From Marinihelvus sp942491555 (GTDB lineage: Bacteria; Pseudomonadota; Gammaproteobacteria; Xanthomonadales; SZUA-36), in NCBI GenBank assembly GCA_942491555.1, contig CALOBN010000006.1, forward strand, positions 62,001 to 126,000: 64,000 nt of DNA, written 5' to 3'. Positions 18,755-28,000 of the stretch are shown one piece after another. Made by a program: the position numbers and the translations under genes. The notes below the pieces were generated by a model. The model saw only the letters and a list, made by a program, of their open reading frames with translations. It did no database searches and was not told the origin of the DNA. Position 1 is the stretch's first letter. Each line of letters opens with the position of its first letter.

Positions 18755-18771
18755 GGAAGTATAATCCAAAC
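18755..18771 (-). promoter_or_regulatory. Promoter-like element (TATACT core)
   Basis: Minus strand reads GTTTGGATTATACTTCC, upstream of the His-rich gene (start 18703); it shares the TATACTTCC core of the recurrent motif. Confidence 0.45.
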
Positions 18772-18836
18772 TTCTGGACACTGACTCAGGTACCGAGGCG
18801 CAGCGTTCTTGGTGAGCCTTTAATGACCCCTACTCC

Positions 18837-20069
18837 TTGAAGCCAAAACTGACCAGCGAAGACCGCTCCCTTCTGGCCGGCGAGCGCGGGCCGGCGGCCG
18901 CTTTTGCCATGCAACAGTTGCTGACCCTGGCCGAACATGTCGGCGCATCGGGCTTTGTCTCTGTGCACAGCGCTCATGTGGCCAGTGCTTATGACAATAC
19001 GCGGGTTAACTGGGATTTCGCCCGCAAACTGGCGGGCTGGTCAGCGCGCGTTCGGGTACCGACTACCCTCACGGCTTGTGCACTGAACACGGCCCAGCAA
19101 GAAGGTGGCGCCAGCAGGCAGCATCAGCTTAACGCGCTGTACCAGTCCATGGGCTGCACGCCGGCCCTGAGTTGCGCCCCATACTTCGGTTACTTGCAAC
19201 CGGGCCCTGGCGAGGTGCTGGCCTGGAGCGAGTCCAGTGCGGTGATTTATGCCAATTCCGTCATCGGCGCGCGCTGCAACCGCTATCCGGAGTTTCTGGA
19301 TATGTGCGCGGCTCTGACCGGACGCGTACCCGACTTTGGCATGACCACCAGTGCGGGGCGCCGGGCCAGCGTATTGATAGACCTGCGTTCTGTTGATAGT
19401 GACTTCTGGCAACATTCCAGCTGGCCGGGTCTTCTTGGGCTGTGGCTTGGTTTGCAATGCAGCGGCGGGGTGCCGGCGCTGATGGGGCTACCGGAAGATA
19501 CCGATCACGCTGCGCTGCGCGAACTGGGCGCTGCAGCAGCCAGCTCCGGGGCCATGGATATGTTCCACGCGGTTGGCCTGACCCCCGAAGCCCCAACGAC
19601 TGATCAGGCATTCCAGCAACAGCCGCCGGACAGTGTACTGGCTCCGCATGCTCATGAGTTGCATGCCGTGAAAAGTCTTCTCAACAGGCAGCGGGGCCGT
19701 CGCCTGTCGGCGCTGTGTATTGGCGCGCCGCATGCCTCGGCAGCAGATCTCAGAACCGTATTGGCTTTGCTCAACGGCCGCACGATTCATCCATCGTTAC
19801 GCTGTTACCTGACCACCAATCAGGCGGTTATGGAGGAACTTAAACCGGGCGGTGAATTGGATCTGCTACAGCAGGCCGGGTGTCAATTCGTCAGCGGTCG
19901 CTGCAGCTATTACGCACCGGTTCTGAGCGGCTGTGCAGAACACGTCCTGACCAACTCGGCCAAATGGGCCTGGTATGCGCAGCGCCAGCTCGACTGTGAT
20001 GTGTCTTTTGGCGAACTGGACTGGTGTGTGGACTGCGCCTGTGCCGGCAGGGTTTTAGAAACCCCATGA
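18837..20069 (+). CDS. Aconitase X catalytic (large) subunit
   Basis: A 410-residue cytosolic protein beginning KLTSEDRSLLAGERGPAAAFAM, the standard N-terminus of the AcnX catalytic domain, with SVHSAHVAS, VPTTLTACALN and SVIGARCNR motifs that line the Fe-S/substrate cleft. Characterised bacterial AcnX enzymes dehydrate cis-3-hydroxy-L-proline; archaeal ones act on mevalonate 5-phosphate. The only start that preserves the conserved N-terminus is TTG 18837, without a clear ribosome site; a five-codon ATG frame (18822) ends across it (TTGA) and might couple translation. It overlaps the small-subunit gene by ATGA. No hydroxyproline genes are nearby; hut genes follow, so the substrate is open. 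Confidence 0.85.
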   Translation: MKPKLTSEDRSLLAGERGPAAAFAMQQLLTLAEHVGASGFVSVHSAHVASAYDNTRVNWDFARKLAGWSARVRVPTTLTACALNTAQQEGGASRQHQLNALYQSMGCTPALSCAPYFGYLQPGPGEVLAWSESSAVIYANSVIGARCNRYPEFLDMCAALTGRVPDFGMTTSAGRRASVLIDLRSVDSDFWQHSSWPGLLGLWLGLQCSGGVPALMGLPEDTDHAALRELGAAAASSGAMDMFHAVGLTPEAPTTDQAFQQQPPDSVLAPHAHELHAVKSLLNRQRGRRLSALCIGAPHASAADLRTVLALLNGRTIHPSLRCYLTTNQAVMEELKPGGELDLLQQAGCQFVSGRCSYYAPVLSGCAEHVLTNSAKWAWYAQRQLDCDVSFGELDWCVDCACAGRVLETP

Positions 20070-20434
20070 CGGCCGGGGGCAAGGTGCTGCGCCTGACGCA
20101 ACCGCTGCGCCTCTGGGGCGGCCTGGACCCGGTTTCCGGTCGCATCATCGATCCAGACCACCCGCAATATGGACAGACCATCACCGGCCGTGTCGTGGTG
20201 ATGCCGGCCACGGCGGGCAGTACCAGTGGACCCGCCGTGCTCGCGGAGTGTTTGCGCCGCGGTAAGGGTCCGGTTGGTTTTGTTCTGGAGCGAGCCGATG
20301 TCACGCTGCTTGCAGCGCTGACAGTGGCCCGCTCGCTTTACGATGCGGCGTGTTTCATCCACTACCTGCCGCAAGCATCCTGGCCGGTCGATGGGGAATG
20401 GTTTGCATTGGCACCTGATGCTGACGGGCAATGA
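20066..20434 (+). CDS. Aconitase X swivel (small) subunit, DUF126
   Basis: A 122-residue swivel-domain protein starting at ATG 20066, which overlaps the stop of the catalytic-subunit gene (ATGA). It has GKVLRLTQPLRLWGGLDPVSGRIIDPDHPQYGQ and VVMPATAGSTSGPAVLAE, the glycine- and Ser-rich loop that closes over the active site in AcnX. Required with the large subunit for dehydratase activity. The pair is therefore the two-subunit bacterial form, not the fused one. It is convergent with hutG, ending 39 bases from hutG's stop. Confidence 0.87.
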   Translation: MTAGGKVLRLTQPLRLWGGLDPVSGRIIDPDHPQYGQTITGRVVVMPATAGSTSGPAVLAECLRRGKGPVGFVLERADVTLLAALTVARSLYDAACFIHYLPQASWPVDGEWFALAPDADGQ

Positions 20435-20473
20435 ATACTTGAATCTGACCCCAACAGATCAGGTTTCGACACC

Positions 20474-21256
20474 TCAGGCGAGAATGGTGTTCAGTTCCTT
20501 GAGTATCCCGCCAAGAATCACACGTAGTTTGCCCGCGCCCACATCATCGTATGTCCACGGTGCTTTTTCCTGCATGTAATTGCATTGCGCCAACTCCATC
20601 TGGATGGCGTGGCAGCCCTGTGTGGGCCGACCATAATGGCGGGTGGTCCAGCCGCCCTTAAAACGACCGTTCAGCACGTTGCTGAAACCGGTGGCGGCAT
20701 CGCAATGACGCTGCACCGCCTGCTCGAGCACTGCGGCGCAACTCTTGCCGCTGTTACTGCCGATATTGAAATCGGGCAGCTTGCCGTCGAACAGGTAAGG
20801 CACCATTGAGCGTATCGAATGACAATCGTAGAGAATGGCGTAGCCGTGGCGCTGGTGAATGCGTGCCAGCTGTTCCTTCAGGGCTTCGTGGTAAGGCTGG
20901 TGGTAGTCGCGCTGGCGCTGTGCGATTTCATCACTCGACGGCTCCTGTCCAACAAGGTAAATCGGCTCGCCATCGAAGGTCGTTGTCGGGCACAGGCTGG
21001 TGGTGTTTTGTCCCGGGTAAAGAGAAACGTCAGCCGGATCACGGTTCGTGTCGATGACGTAGCGGTGCACCGGTGTACTCACGATGCTGACGTCGTTCAG
21101 CAGGTCAGCGTAAAGCCGGGTAATGTGCCAGTCGGTGTCCGCGCGCGCCTGGCCGGCAGCGTTCAAGCGCGCAGAGATGGCCTCAGGTATCTCGATACCG
21201 CCGTGCGGCTGGGCCAGCAATAGCGGGCCATCACCGCGCGTAATCGCAGGTTTCAC
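20474..21256 (-). CDS. hutG: N-formylglutamate deformylase
   Basis: Last step of the five-step histidine route: N-formyl-L-glutamate is hydrolysed to glutamate plus formate. 260 residues, with PHGGIEIPE near the N-terminus, IDTNRDPADVSLYPGQN, and YDCHSIRS, the metal/His motif of the HutG (FGase) family. It starts at GTG 21256, overlapping the hutH stop (GTGA), so it is translationally coupled in a hutF-hutH-hutG operon. This is the Pseudomonas-type HutG, unrelated to the formimidoylglutamase of the four-step route, and consistent with HutF upstream. Confidence 0.93.
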   Translation of the reverse strand: MKPAITRGDGPLLLAQPHGGIEIPEAISARLNAAGQARADTDWHITRLYADLLNDVSIVSTPVHRYVIDTNRDPADVSLYPGQNTTSLCPTTTFDGEPIYLVGQEPSSDEIAQRQRDYHQPYHEALKEQLARIHQRHGYAILYDCHSIRSMVPYLFDGKLPDFNIGSNSGKSCAAVLEQAVQRHCDAATGFSNVLNGRFKGGWTTRHYGRPTQGCHAIQMELAQCNYMQEKAPWTYDDVGAGKLRVILGGILKELNTILA

Positions 21257-22800
21257 TCCTCCAGCACCGGGAGTTGTGCAGCGCCTTCAAGGGCCGCGAT
21301 AAAACGACGCTCGAATACCATCTCCTTGATGGTCGCGATATCGTCGGCGAGATAGCGGTCACCCTCGAGTCGCGCTACCTTGCTGCGCAATTGCGCCATG
21401 ACGTTGCGCAGCGCCGTACTGGTTTCAATCGGCGCCCGAAATTCAACACCCTGGGTGCTGACCATCAGCTCGATGGCGATGATGTTCGCGAGGTTGTGAT
21501 TCATTTTGTAGATGCGACGGGCACCGTGGCAGGCCATCGATACGTGGTCTTCCTGGTTGGCGCTGGTGGGTGTCGAATCAATCGAACAGGGCATCGCCCG
21601 ATGTTTGTTCTCAGCCATCAACGCGGCCGCTGTGACCTCGGCAATCATAAAACCTGAATTGAGCCCCGGATCTGGCGAGAGAAATGCCGGCAGGCCGAAA
21701 CTTTGCGCCGGATCCACCGTGATCGCGATGCGGCGCTCTGTGATCGAGCCGATTTCCGCCAGGGCCAGCGCGCACTGGTCGGCGGCAAATGCCACCGGTT
21801 CGGCATGAAAGTTGCCACCCGACAGAATCGAGCCGTCCTCAATGATTACGAGCGGATTGTCGGTGACCGCATTGGCCTCGATTTGCAGCGTGTGCGCAAC
21901 CTGGCGCAGCAGGTCGATACAGGCACCCATCACCTGCGGCTGGCAACGCACGCTGTACGGATCCTGCACACGCTCGTCGTCATCAAGGTGCGATTCGCGA
22001 ATCGCCGAATCACGAAGTAAATCGCGCAACGTGCTTGCGGCGTCGATTTGTCCGCGTAAGCCACGCAGTTCATGAATCTCGGCCCGAAACGGCGCAGTCG
22101 AGCTCATCAGGGCATCGGTGCTCAGCGCGCCCGAAATCAGTGCCGTCTGCGCCAGGCTCCAGGCGTCGAACAGTCCGGTCAGGGCCAGGGCGGTAGACAC
22201 CTGGGTGCCATTGATCATGCCGAGGCCTTCCTTGGGGCCAAGAACAAGGGGCTTCAGGCCGCAGCTTTGCAGTGCTTGTGCGGCCGACATTTTTTTGCCC
22301 TTCAGCAGCACCTCGCCCTCGCCGATCATCGCCGCAGTCAAATGCGCCAGCGGCGCAAGATCGCCGGAGGCGCCAACTGAGCCCTGACCGGGAATAACCG
22401 GAATCAGGTCATGCTGCAGTAAGGCGTGCAGTTGTTCGATAAGCGCCCAGCGAACTCCGGAGGCACCGCGCCCAAGTGACAGCAGCTTGAGGACAATAAT
22501 CAGGCGCACCACGGTCCGCGGCAGCGGGTTCCCTACCCCACAGCAATGTGACAGGATCAGGTTGCGCTGCAACTGCGAGGTTTGTGCCGATGGGATGCGC
22601 GTGCTGGCCAGCTTGCCAAACCCGGTGTTGATGCCGTAAACCGCCGCCTCGCCGCCGGCGGCGCTGGCGACCACGGCAGCCGCGGCATCGACGCGTGCCT
22701 TGCAGGCCGGGTCGATGACAACCGCGAAATCCTCACGATAGATGCGGCACAGCTGCGTAAGCGTGGCCTTGCCGGGAATCAGGGTTAGTTGTTCAGCCAA
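21253..22800 (-). CDS. hutH: Histidine ammonia-lyase
   Basis: Converts L-histidine to urocanate plus ammonia. 515 residues. GSVGASGDLAPLAH carries the Ala-Ser-Gly triad that cyclises to the MIO electrophile; NGTQVSTA and GNFHAEPVA are further family signatures. It starts at TTG 22800, with AGGAAA 6-7 bases upstream; no ATG gives the conserved N-terminus. It lies 18 bases after hutF's stop and overlaps hutG by 4 bases, hence one operon. Expression is probably repressed by HutC at the palindrome 24253-24266. Confidence 0.97.
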   Translation of the reverse strand: MAEQLTLIPGKATLTQLCRIYREDFAVVIDPACKARVDAAAAVVASAAGGEAAVYGINTGFGKLASTRIPSAQTSQLQRNLILSHCCGVGNPLPRTVVRLIIVLKLLSLGRGASGVRWALIEQLHALLQHDLIPVIPGQGSVGASGDLAPLAHLTAAMIGEGEVLLKGKKMSAAQALQSCGLKPLVLGPKEGLGMINGTQVSTALALTGLFDAWSLAQTALISGALSTDALMSSTAPFRAEIHELRGLRGQIDAASTLRDLLRDSAIRESHLDDDERVQDPYSVRCQPQVMGACIDLLRQVAHTLQIEANAVTDNPLVIIEDGSILSGGNFHAEPVAFAADQCALALAEIGSITERRIAITVDPAQSFGLPAFLSPDPGLNSGFMIAEVTAAALMAENKHRAMPCSIDSTPTSANQEDHVSMACHGARRIYKMNHNLANIIAIELMVSTQGVEFRAPIETSTALRNVMAQLRSKVARLEGDRYLADDIATIKEMVFERRFIAALEGAAQLPVLEE

Positions 22801-22818
22801 GACGGTTTCCTTTTTTGA

Positions 22819-24195
22819 CTAGCCAGCCAGTTGGTCCAGGGTAGCGCGGTAATTTTGCGCGATCGCTTCCTCATCAGCATGATGGCCGTTATCGATCACT
22901 TTCTTGCCACCGACGTAGACGTGACGCACCAGGTTTTCATTGCCGGAAAAAATCCAGCTGTCGATCAGGTCGTCACCATGGCGTGCGTACAGACGCGGAT
23001 GATTGCCGTCGAGTGCGAGCAGATCGGCGCGATAACCCGTTGCGATACTGCCAATACGTCGTCCGCAGGCGCGGGCGCCTCCGGCCAGCGCGCCATTGAG
23101 CAGATTGCGTCCTGTGCTGGCCCCGGGACCGACAAGTTCCGGTGCTGCCAGCACGTTGCGCTGCCGTGTCTGCAGGCGCATGCCGTATTCCAGCCAGCGT
23201 AGCTCTTCGACCGGGTCGATGGAAATATGGCTGTCCGAGCCAATTGCCCAGGCGCCCTGCTGCCCAAAAAACGCCACGGCATTGAAAAAACCATCGCCGA
23301 GGTTTGCCTCGGTCGTTGGACACAGTCCGGCGACGGCGCCGCAGCGCGCCAGCTGCGCGGTCTCGGGACTGCTCATGTGGGTGGCGTGAATCAGGCACCA
23401 GTCCTGGTTGATGTCGAAGTTATCCAGAACCCACTGCACCGGCCGTTGTCCGCTCCAGGCCAGGCAATCGTCGACCTCTTTGGTTTGCTCGGCAATGTGC
23501 AGATGGATAGCGGCGATGTCGTCTACCGCGCCGATAACTTCATTAAGCAGCTCGCGGCTGACGGCGCGCAGTGAGTGCGGTGCAATACCCACCGAACAGT
23601 TGGCATCGCCGGCAGTCGCCTGCTGCAGTGCGGCGACAATCTCGACAAAGCCATCGGCATCGTTGAGAAAGCGTTGCTGGCCGTCCAGCGGCGCGGCACT
23701 GCCAAAACCGCCATAGCGATACAGCACGGGCAGTGCAGTAAAACCAATGCCCACTTGGCGCGCAGCCTGCAGGCACTGCAGGCTCATTTCTGCGCGATTG
23801 GCAAAAGGCTTGCCGTTCAGGTCGTGATGCAGGTATTGAAATTCGCCCACACAGCTGTAACCGGCCTTGAGCATCTCCAGGTAAAGCTGCGCGGCGATGT
23901 GCTGAAGCTGGTCGGGACCAATTCGCTCAAGGTAGTGATACATCACCTTGCGCCAGGTCCAGAAACTGTCAGTGTGGTCGCTGGCGTGCTCACCAAGACC
24001 CGCCATCGCGCGTTGGTGGGCGTGCGAGTGCACGTTGGGAATGGCGGGGATCAGAACCTGGACGCGGTCACCCGCACAATAGTCTGAACCGGGCGTGATG
24101 TCGTCGATGTCACCATCGGCGTCAATGCTGATTTCTACGGACTCAGCCCAGCCGTCATCGAGTAAAGCTGCCGCTGCCCAGATCTTGCCTGTCAT
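22819..24195 (-). CDS. hutF: Formimidoylglutamate deiminase
   Basis: Amidohydrolase that deiminates N-formimidoyl-L-glutamate to N-formylglutamate. 458 residues, with NVHSHAHQRAMAG (metal His pair), HLHIAEQTKEVDD, GLCPTTEANLGDG and IGSDSHISIDP (metal Asp) in the usual order. The start at ATG 24195, with GAGGG upstream, gives the family's normal length; the frame is open to 24327 but that would run across the intergenic operator. First gene of the hutF-hutH-hutG operon, divergent from hutI. Its presence with hutG defines the five-step histidine pathway. Confidence 0.95.
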   Translation of the reverse strand: MTGKIWAAAALLDDGWAESVEISIDADGDIDDITPGSDYCAGDRVQVLIPAIPNVHSHAHQRAMAGLGEHASDHTDSFWTWRKVMYHYLERIGPDQLQHIAAQLYLEMLKAGYSCVGEFQYLHHDLNGKPFANRAEMSLQCLQAARQVGIGFTALPVLYRYGGFGSAAPLDGQQRFLNDADGFVEIVAALQQATAGDANCSVGIAPHSLRAVSRELLNEVIGAVDDIAAIHLHIAEQTKEVDDCLAWSGQRPVQWVLDNFDINQDWCLIHATHMSSPETAQLARCGAVAGLCPTTEANLGDGFFNAVAFFGQQGAWAIGSDSHISIDPVEELRWLEYGMRLQTRQRNVLAAPELVGPGASTGRNLLNGALAGGARACGRRIGSIATGYRADLLALDGNHPRLYARHGDDLIDSWIFSGNENLVRHVYVGGKKVIDNGHHADEEAIAQNYRATLDQLAG

Positions 24196-24252
24196 TGCCA
24201 AACCCTCAGTGCCAAACACGAGTTGCAATCGCCTGGTGAGAACCGTAGCATA

Positions 24253-24266
24253 CTTGTATATACAAG
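24253..24266. promoter_or_regulatory. Probable HutC operator, perfect palindrome
   Basis: CTTGTATATACAAG, a perfect 14-bp palindrome in the 91-base gap between divergent hutF and hutI. Pseudomonas HutC sites have this type of CTTGTA/TACAAG core. With hutC in the rightward operon it should repress both operons until urocanate is bound. Confidence 0.85.
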
Positions 24267-24286
24267 CATAGTAAGCTGTCAAAAAT

Positions 24287-25510
24287 ATGGCCAAAACCCT
24301 GCTCATCAACGCAACCCTCGCCTGCATGGACGATGCCAGCGCTGGCTATGGCCTGCGGCCTGACGCCGCGCTGCTGGTTGACGGCGCACGCATCCAGTGG
24401 CTTGGACCAATGAGCGGGCGCCCGGCTGCGCCAGAGGCAGAGGTATTCGACTGCGCTGGTCGCCTGGTAACGCCCGGTCTGATCGATTGTCACACCCACC
24501 TGGTCTACAGCGGCGATCGTGCCGATGAATTTGAGCAACGCCTGGAAGGTGCCAGCTATGCCGAAATCGCTGCAAGCGGTGGCGGCATTCTGTCCACCGT
24601 CAATGCCACTCGCGCCGCCAGTGAACAGCAACTGTTTGAGCAGGCGTTGCCGCGCGCGCGCCAGCTGATGAGCGAAGGCGTGACCACCATCGAAATCAAG
24701 TCCGGCTACGGGCTCGATACCGACAATGAGATCAAGATGCTGCGCGTCGCGGCCATGCTCGAGCGCGAACTCGGCCTGCGTGTACAGAAGACCTTTCTCG
24801 GTGCGCATGCCCTGCCCCCGGAATACACCGGGCAGGCAGATGACTACATCGACCTGGTGTGCACACAAATGCTGCCCGCCGCGCATGCCGAAGGACTCGT
24901 TGATGCGGTCGACGTGTTTATAGAGTCGATCGCATTCAACCTCGAACAGGGCATGCGCGTTTTCAAATGCGCGCAACAGCTCGGCCTGCCGGTCAAGGCG
25001 CACGTCGAGCAGCTCAGCAACATGGGTGGTGCGGTGATGGCGGCACAGAGCGGCGCACTTTCGGTCGATCACCTTGAGTACCTGCCGGCCACGGATGTTG
25101 AAGTACTCGCCCAAAACGACTGTGTCGCGGTGCTGTTGCCGGGCGCGTTTTACGTACTGCGCGAGCAGCAACTACCGCCGCTGGCTGCCTTGCGAGAGCA
25201 TGGCGTAGCCATGGCGCTGGCAACCGATTTGAACCCGGGCAGTTCGCCGCTGCACTCGCTGTTGCTGACGATGAACATGGCCTGCACGCTGTTTCGCATG
25301 ACGCCTTCTGAGACCCTGCGTGGCGTCACCCTGAATGGTGCGCGGGCGCTCGGTCTTGCGCAGCGAATCGGTTCACTGGAACCAGGCAAGCTGGCCGACC
25401 TGGTGGTCTGGGACGTGGATCGCCCGGCCATGCTCAGCTACCGCATTGGAATGAACCCCTGTGCCGCAGTGATGCAGGGCGGCACGTGGCGTACGCAGTT
25501 GGCAGTATGA
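24287..25510 (+). CDS. hutI: Imidazolonepropionase
   Basis: Hydrolyses 4-imidazolone-5-propanoate to N-formimidoyl-L-glutamate (third step). 407 residues. GLIDCHTHLVYSGDRADEFEQR contains the HxH metal ligands and substrate-binding Arg, IEIKSGYGL and KAHVEQLSNMGG follow, and ATDLNPGSSP carries the catalytic Asp. The ATG 24287 lies 21 bases after the HutC palindrome with no evident ribosome site. Its stop overlaps hutC's start (ATGA). First gene of hutI-hutC-hutU. Confidence 0.97.
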   Translation: MAKTLLINATLACMDDASAGYGLRPDAALLVDGARIQWLGPMSGRPAAPEAEVFDCAGRLVTPGLIDCHTHLVYSGDRADEFEQRLEGASYAEIAASGGGILSTVNATRAASEQQLFEQALPRARQLMSEGVTTIEIKSGYGLDTDNEIKMLRVAAMLERELGLRVQKTFLGAHALPPEYTGQADDYIDLVCTQMLPAAHAEGLVDAVDVFIESIAFNLEQGMRVFKCAQQLGLPVKAHVEQLSNMGGAVMAAQSGALSVDHLEYLPATDVEVLAQNDCVAVLLPGAFYVLREQQLPPLAALREHGVAMALATDLNPGSSPLHSLLLTMNMACTLFRMTPSETLRGVTLNGARALGLAQRIGSLEPGKLADLVVWDVDRPAMLSYRIGMNPCAAVMQGGTWRTQLAV

Positions 25511-26268
25511 ACGCTTTAATCGACAGCTTTGAGGACATCAGCAAGGCCGCGCCCGAGCCGATCTATCAGCAGATCAAGACGACCATCAAGCAACACATCG
25601 CCAGCGGCGAATGGCCGGCCGGACAAAAACTGCCGTCCGAGAACGCCCTGGTGGGCGCACTGGATGTGAGCCGCATGACGATTAACCGCGCGTTTCGCGA
25701 GCTGACCCAGGAAGGGTTGATTCGTCGCGTGCACGGGCTCGGCACGTTTGTCGCCGAGCCCCCGCGTCATGCCAGCCTGGTTGAACTGCAGGATATCGCC
25801 GTGGAGATCGGCCAGGACGGCAAGCGCCACCGCTCGCAGATCCTGAAGCAGCAGACGGTGCGCGCAAGTGCGATTCTTGCCGCACAAATGGAGTTACCCG
25901 CCGGGACCGAGCTGTTTCACCTGCACCTTGTGCACTACCAGGATGACACGCCGATTCAAATCGAGTCGCGCTACGTAAATCCGGCAGTTATGCCGGCTTT
26001 CATCAGCCAGGACTTCAGCCGCATCACGCCAACTGCTTATCTGCTGGGGCAGTTCAAGCCCGATGAGATGGAGCACCGCGTCAGTGCGGTGATGCCGGAT
26101 GCGTCGACGCGTGACCTACTGGGCATGCAAACCGCGCAGCCCTGCCTGCAATTGGTTCGCCGTACCTGGCACCGGCAACAGGTGGTCACGCACGTGACAC
26201 TCACCTATCCGGGTGATCGCTATGAACTCGGCGCACGTTATGCCACCAACGAATTCCAGCGGCGCTAG
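25507..26268 (+). CDS. hutC: Histidine-utilisation repressor, GntR/HutC family
   Basis: A 253-residue regulator. The N-terminal GntR winged helix (YQQIKTTIKQHIASGEW, LVGALDVSRMTINRAF, then RVHGLGTFVAEPP) is followed by a UTRA ligand-binding domain (ELFHLHLVHYQDDTPIQ... ESRYVNP). In related bacteria HutC represses hut genes and urocanate relieves repression. The ATG at 25507 overlaps the hutI stop; the frame starting at 25486 is not supported. Placed between hutI and hutU, so probably autoregulated. Confidence 0.94.
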   Translation: MNALIDSFEDISKAAPEPIYQQIKTTIKQHIASGEWPAGQKLPSENALVGALDVSRMTINRAFRELTQEGLIRRVHGLGTFVAEPPRHASLVELQDIAVEIGQDGKRHRSQILKQQTVRASAILAAQMELPAGTELFHLHLVHYQDDTPIQIESRYVNPAVMPAFISQDFSRITPTAYLLGQFKPDEMEHRVSAVMPDASTRDLLGMQTAQPCLQLVRRTWHRQQVVTHVTLTYPGDRYELGARYATNEFQRR

Positions 26269-26293
26269 CAGCCACTGTTACGAGGAAACCGAA

Positions 26294-27967
26294 ATGTCGT
26301 CAGACCGAATCGATAACAGCCGCACGATCCGCGCCCCGCGTGGCACTGAGCTCAATTGCAAGAGCTGGCTCTGTGAGGCGCCCTACCGCATGCTGCAGAA
26401 CAACCTTGACCCCGAGGTGGCGGAAAGGCCTGAGGAACTGGTCGTCTATGGCGGCATCGGCCGTGCCGCACGTAACTGGGAATGCTATGACAAGATTCTC
26501 GAGTGCCTGCGCGAACTGAACGACGACGAAAGCCTGCTGGTGCAGTCCGGCAAGCCGGTCGGTGTGTTTAAAACCCATGTCGATGCGCCACGCGTGCTGA
26601 TCGCCAACTCCAACCTGGTGCCAGCCTGGGCCAACTGGGAACATTTCAACGAACTCGATCGCAAGGGCCTGATGATGTACGGCCAGATGACCGCAGGTTC
26701 GTGGATTTACATCGGCAGCCAGGGCATCGTGCAGGGCACCTACGAGACGTTCGTCGAGGCCGGGCGGCAGCATTTTGACGGCGACACACGCGGCAGATGG
26801 ATTCTGACCGCGGGCCTGGGCGGCATGGGTGGCGCGCAGCCGCTGGCGGCAACCATGGCCGGCTACAGCATGCTGTGTATCGAGTGCGACGAGACGCGCA
26901 TCGATTTTCGCCTGCGCACACGCTACCTCGACAAGAAAGCCGATTCGCTGGAGCAGGCCTTGCAGATGATCGATGAGGCCTGCGCCAGTGGCGAGGCGGT
27001 ATCGGTGGGGTTGCTCGGCAATGCCGCGGAAATTTTGCCGGAGCTGGTCAAGCTTGGCGTCAAGCCGGACATGGTGACCGACCAGACCTCGGCGCACGAC
27101 CCGGTGAACGGTTACCTGCCGATCGGCTGGAGCATGGCGCAGTGGACAGACAAGCGGCGCAGCGATCCGGACCTGGTCGCCGCCGAGGCGCGCAAATCAA
27201 TGGCCGTGCACGTCCGCGCGATGCTGGAATTCCACGACCAGGGCATTCCCACGGTGGATTACGGTAACAACATTCGCCAGGAAGCCTTCGACCAGGGCGT
27301 CAGGAACGCGTTCGACTTTCCGGGTTTTGTCCCCGCCTACATCCGCCCGCTGTTCTGTCGCGGTGTGGGCCCCTTCCGCTGGGTGGCGCTGTCCGGCGAC
27401 CCCGAAGACATTTACAAAACCGACGCCAGGGTCAAGGAACTGATCCCCGACGATCCGCACCTGCACAACTGGCTGGACATGGCGCAAAGCCGTATCGACT
27501 TCCAGGGCCTGCCGGCACGCATCTGCTGGGTCGGGCTGGGCGATCGCGACCGGCTCGGCCTGGCGTTCAATGAAATGGTGAAGAGCGGTGAACTCAAGGC
27601 GCCGGTGGTTATCGGGCGTGACCACCTGGATTCCGGTTCGGTTGCCAGCCCCAACCGCGAAACCGAAGCGATGCTGGACGGTTCCGATGCGGTTTCCGAC
27701 TGGGCCCTGCTCAACCTGTTGCTGTCCACCTCCAGCGGCGCCACCTGGGTCTCCTTCCACCACGGCGGTGGCGTGGGCATGGGTTACTCACAGCACGCGG
27801 GCCTGGTGATTTGCTGCGACGGTACCGATGCGGCAGCCAAGCGCATCAAGCGCGTGTTGTGGAATGATCCGGCCAGTGGCGTCATGCGCCATGCCGATGC
27901 CGGCTACGAGATTGCCAGGGAATGCGCCCGTGAGCATGGGCTGAATCTTGGCGCAATCGAGTTGTAA
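26294..27967 (+). CDS. hutU: Urocanate hydratase
   Basis: Hydrates urocanate to 4-imidazolone-5-propanoate with a tightly bound NAD+ (second step). 557 residues, near the expected 555-560. Signatures include MYGQMTAGSWIYIGSQGIVQ, LGGMGGAQPLA (NAD-binding glycines), DQTSAHDPVNGYLP and WVSFHHGGGVGMGYSQHAG. ATG 26294 has GAGGAAA 7 bases upstream; an earlier frame start at 26213 overlaps hutC and is rejected. Last gene of the rightward hut operon; 25 bases separate it from hutC. Confidence 0.97.
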   Translation: MSSDRIDNSRTIRAPRGTELNCKSWLCEAPYRMLQNNLDPEVAERPEELVVYGGIGRAARNWECYDKILECLRELNDDESLLVQSGKPVGVFKTHVDAPRVLIANSNLVPAWANWEHFNELDRKGLMMYGQMTAGSWIYIGSQGIVQGTYETFVEAGRQHFDGDTRGRWILTAGLGGMGGAQPLAATMAGYSMLCIECDETRIDFRLRTRYLDKKADSLEQALQMIDEACASGEAVSVGLLGNAAEILPELVKLGVKPDMVTDQTSAHDPVNGYLPIGWSMAQWTDKRRSDPDLVAAEARKSMAVHVRAMLEFHDQGIPTVDYGNNIRQEAFDQGVRNAFDFPGFVPAYIRPLFCRGVGPFRWVALSGDPEDIYKTDARVKELIPDDPHLHNWLDMAQSRIDFQGLPARICWVGLGDRDRLGLAFNEMVKSGELKAPVVIGRDHLDSGSVASPNRETEAMLDGSDAVSDWALLNLLLSTSSGATWVSFHHGGGVGMGYSQHAGLVICCDGTDAAAKRIKRVLWNDPASGVMRHADAGYEIARECAREHGLNLGAIEL

Positions 27968-28000
27968 TCATTTGGCGCAGGTGTGTTTTGCGCGATGCGG

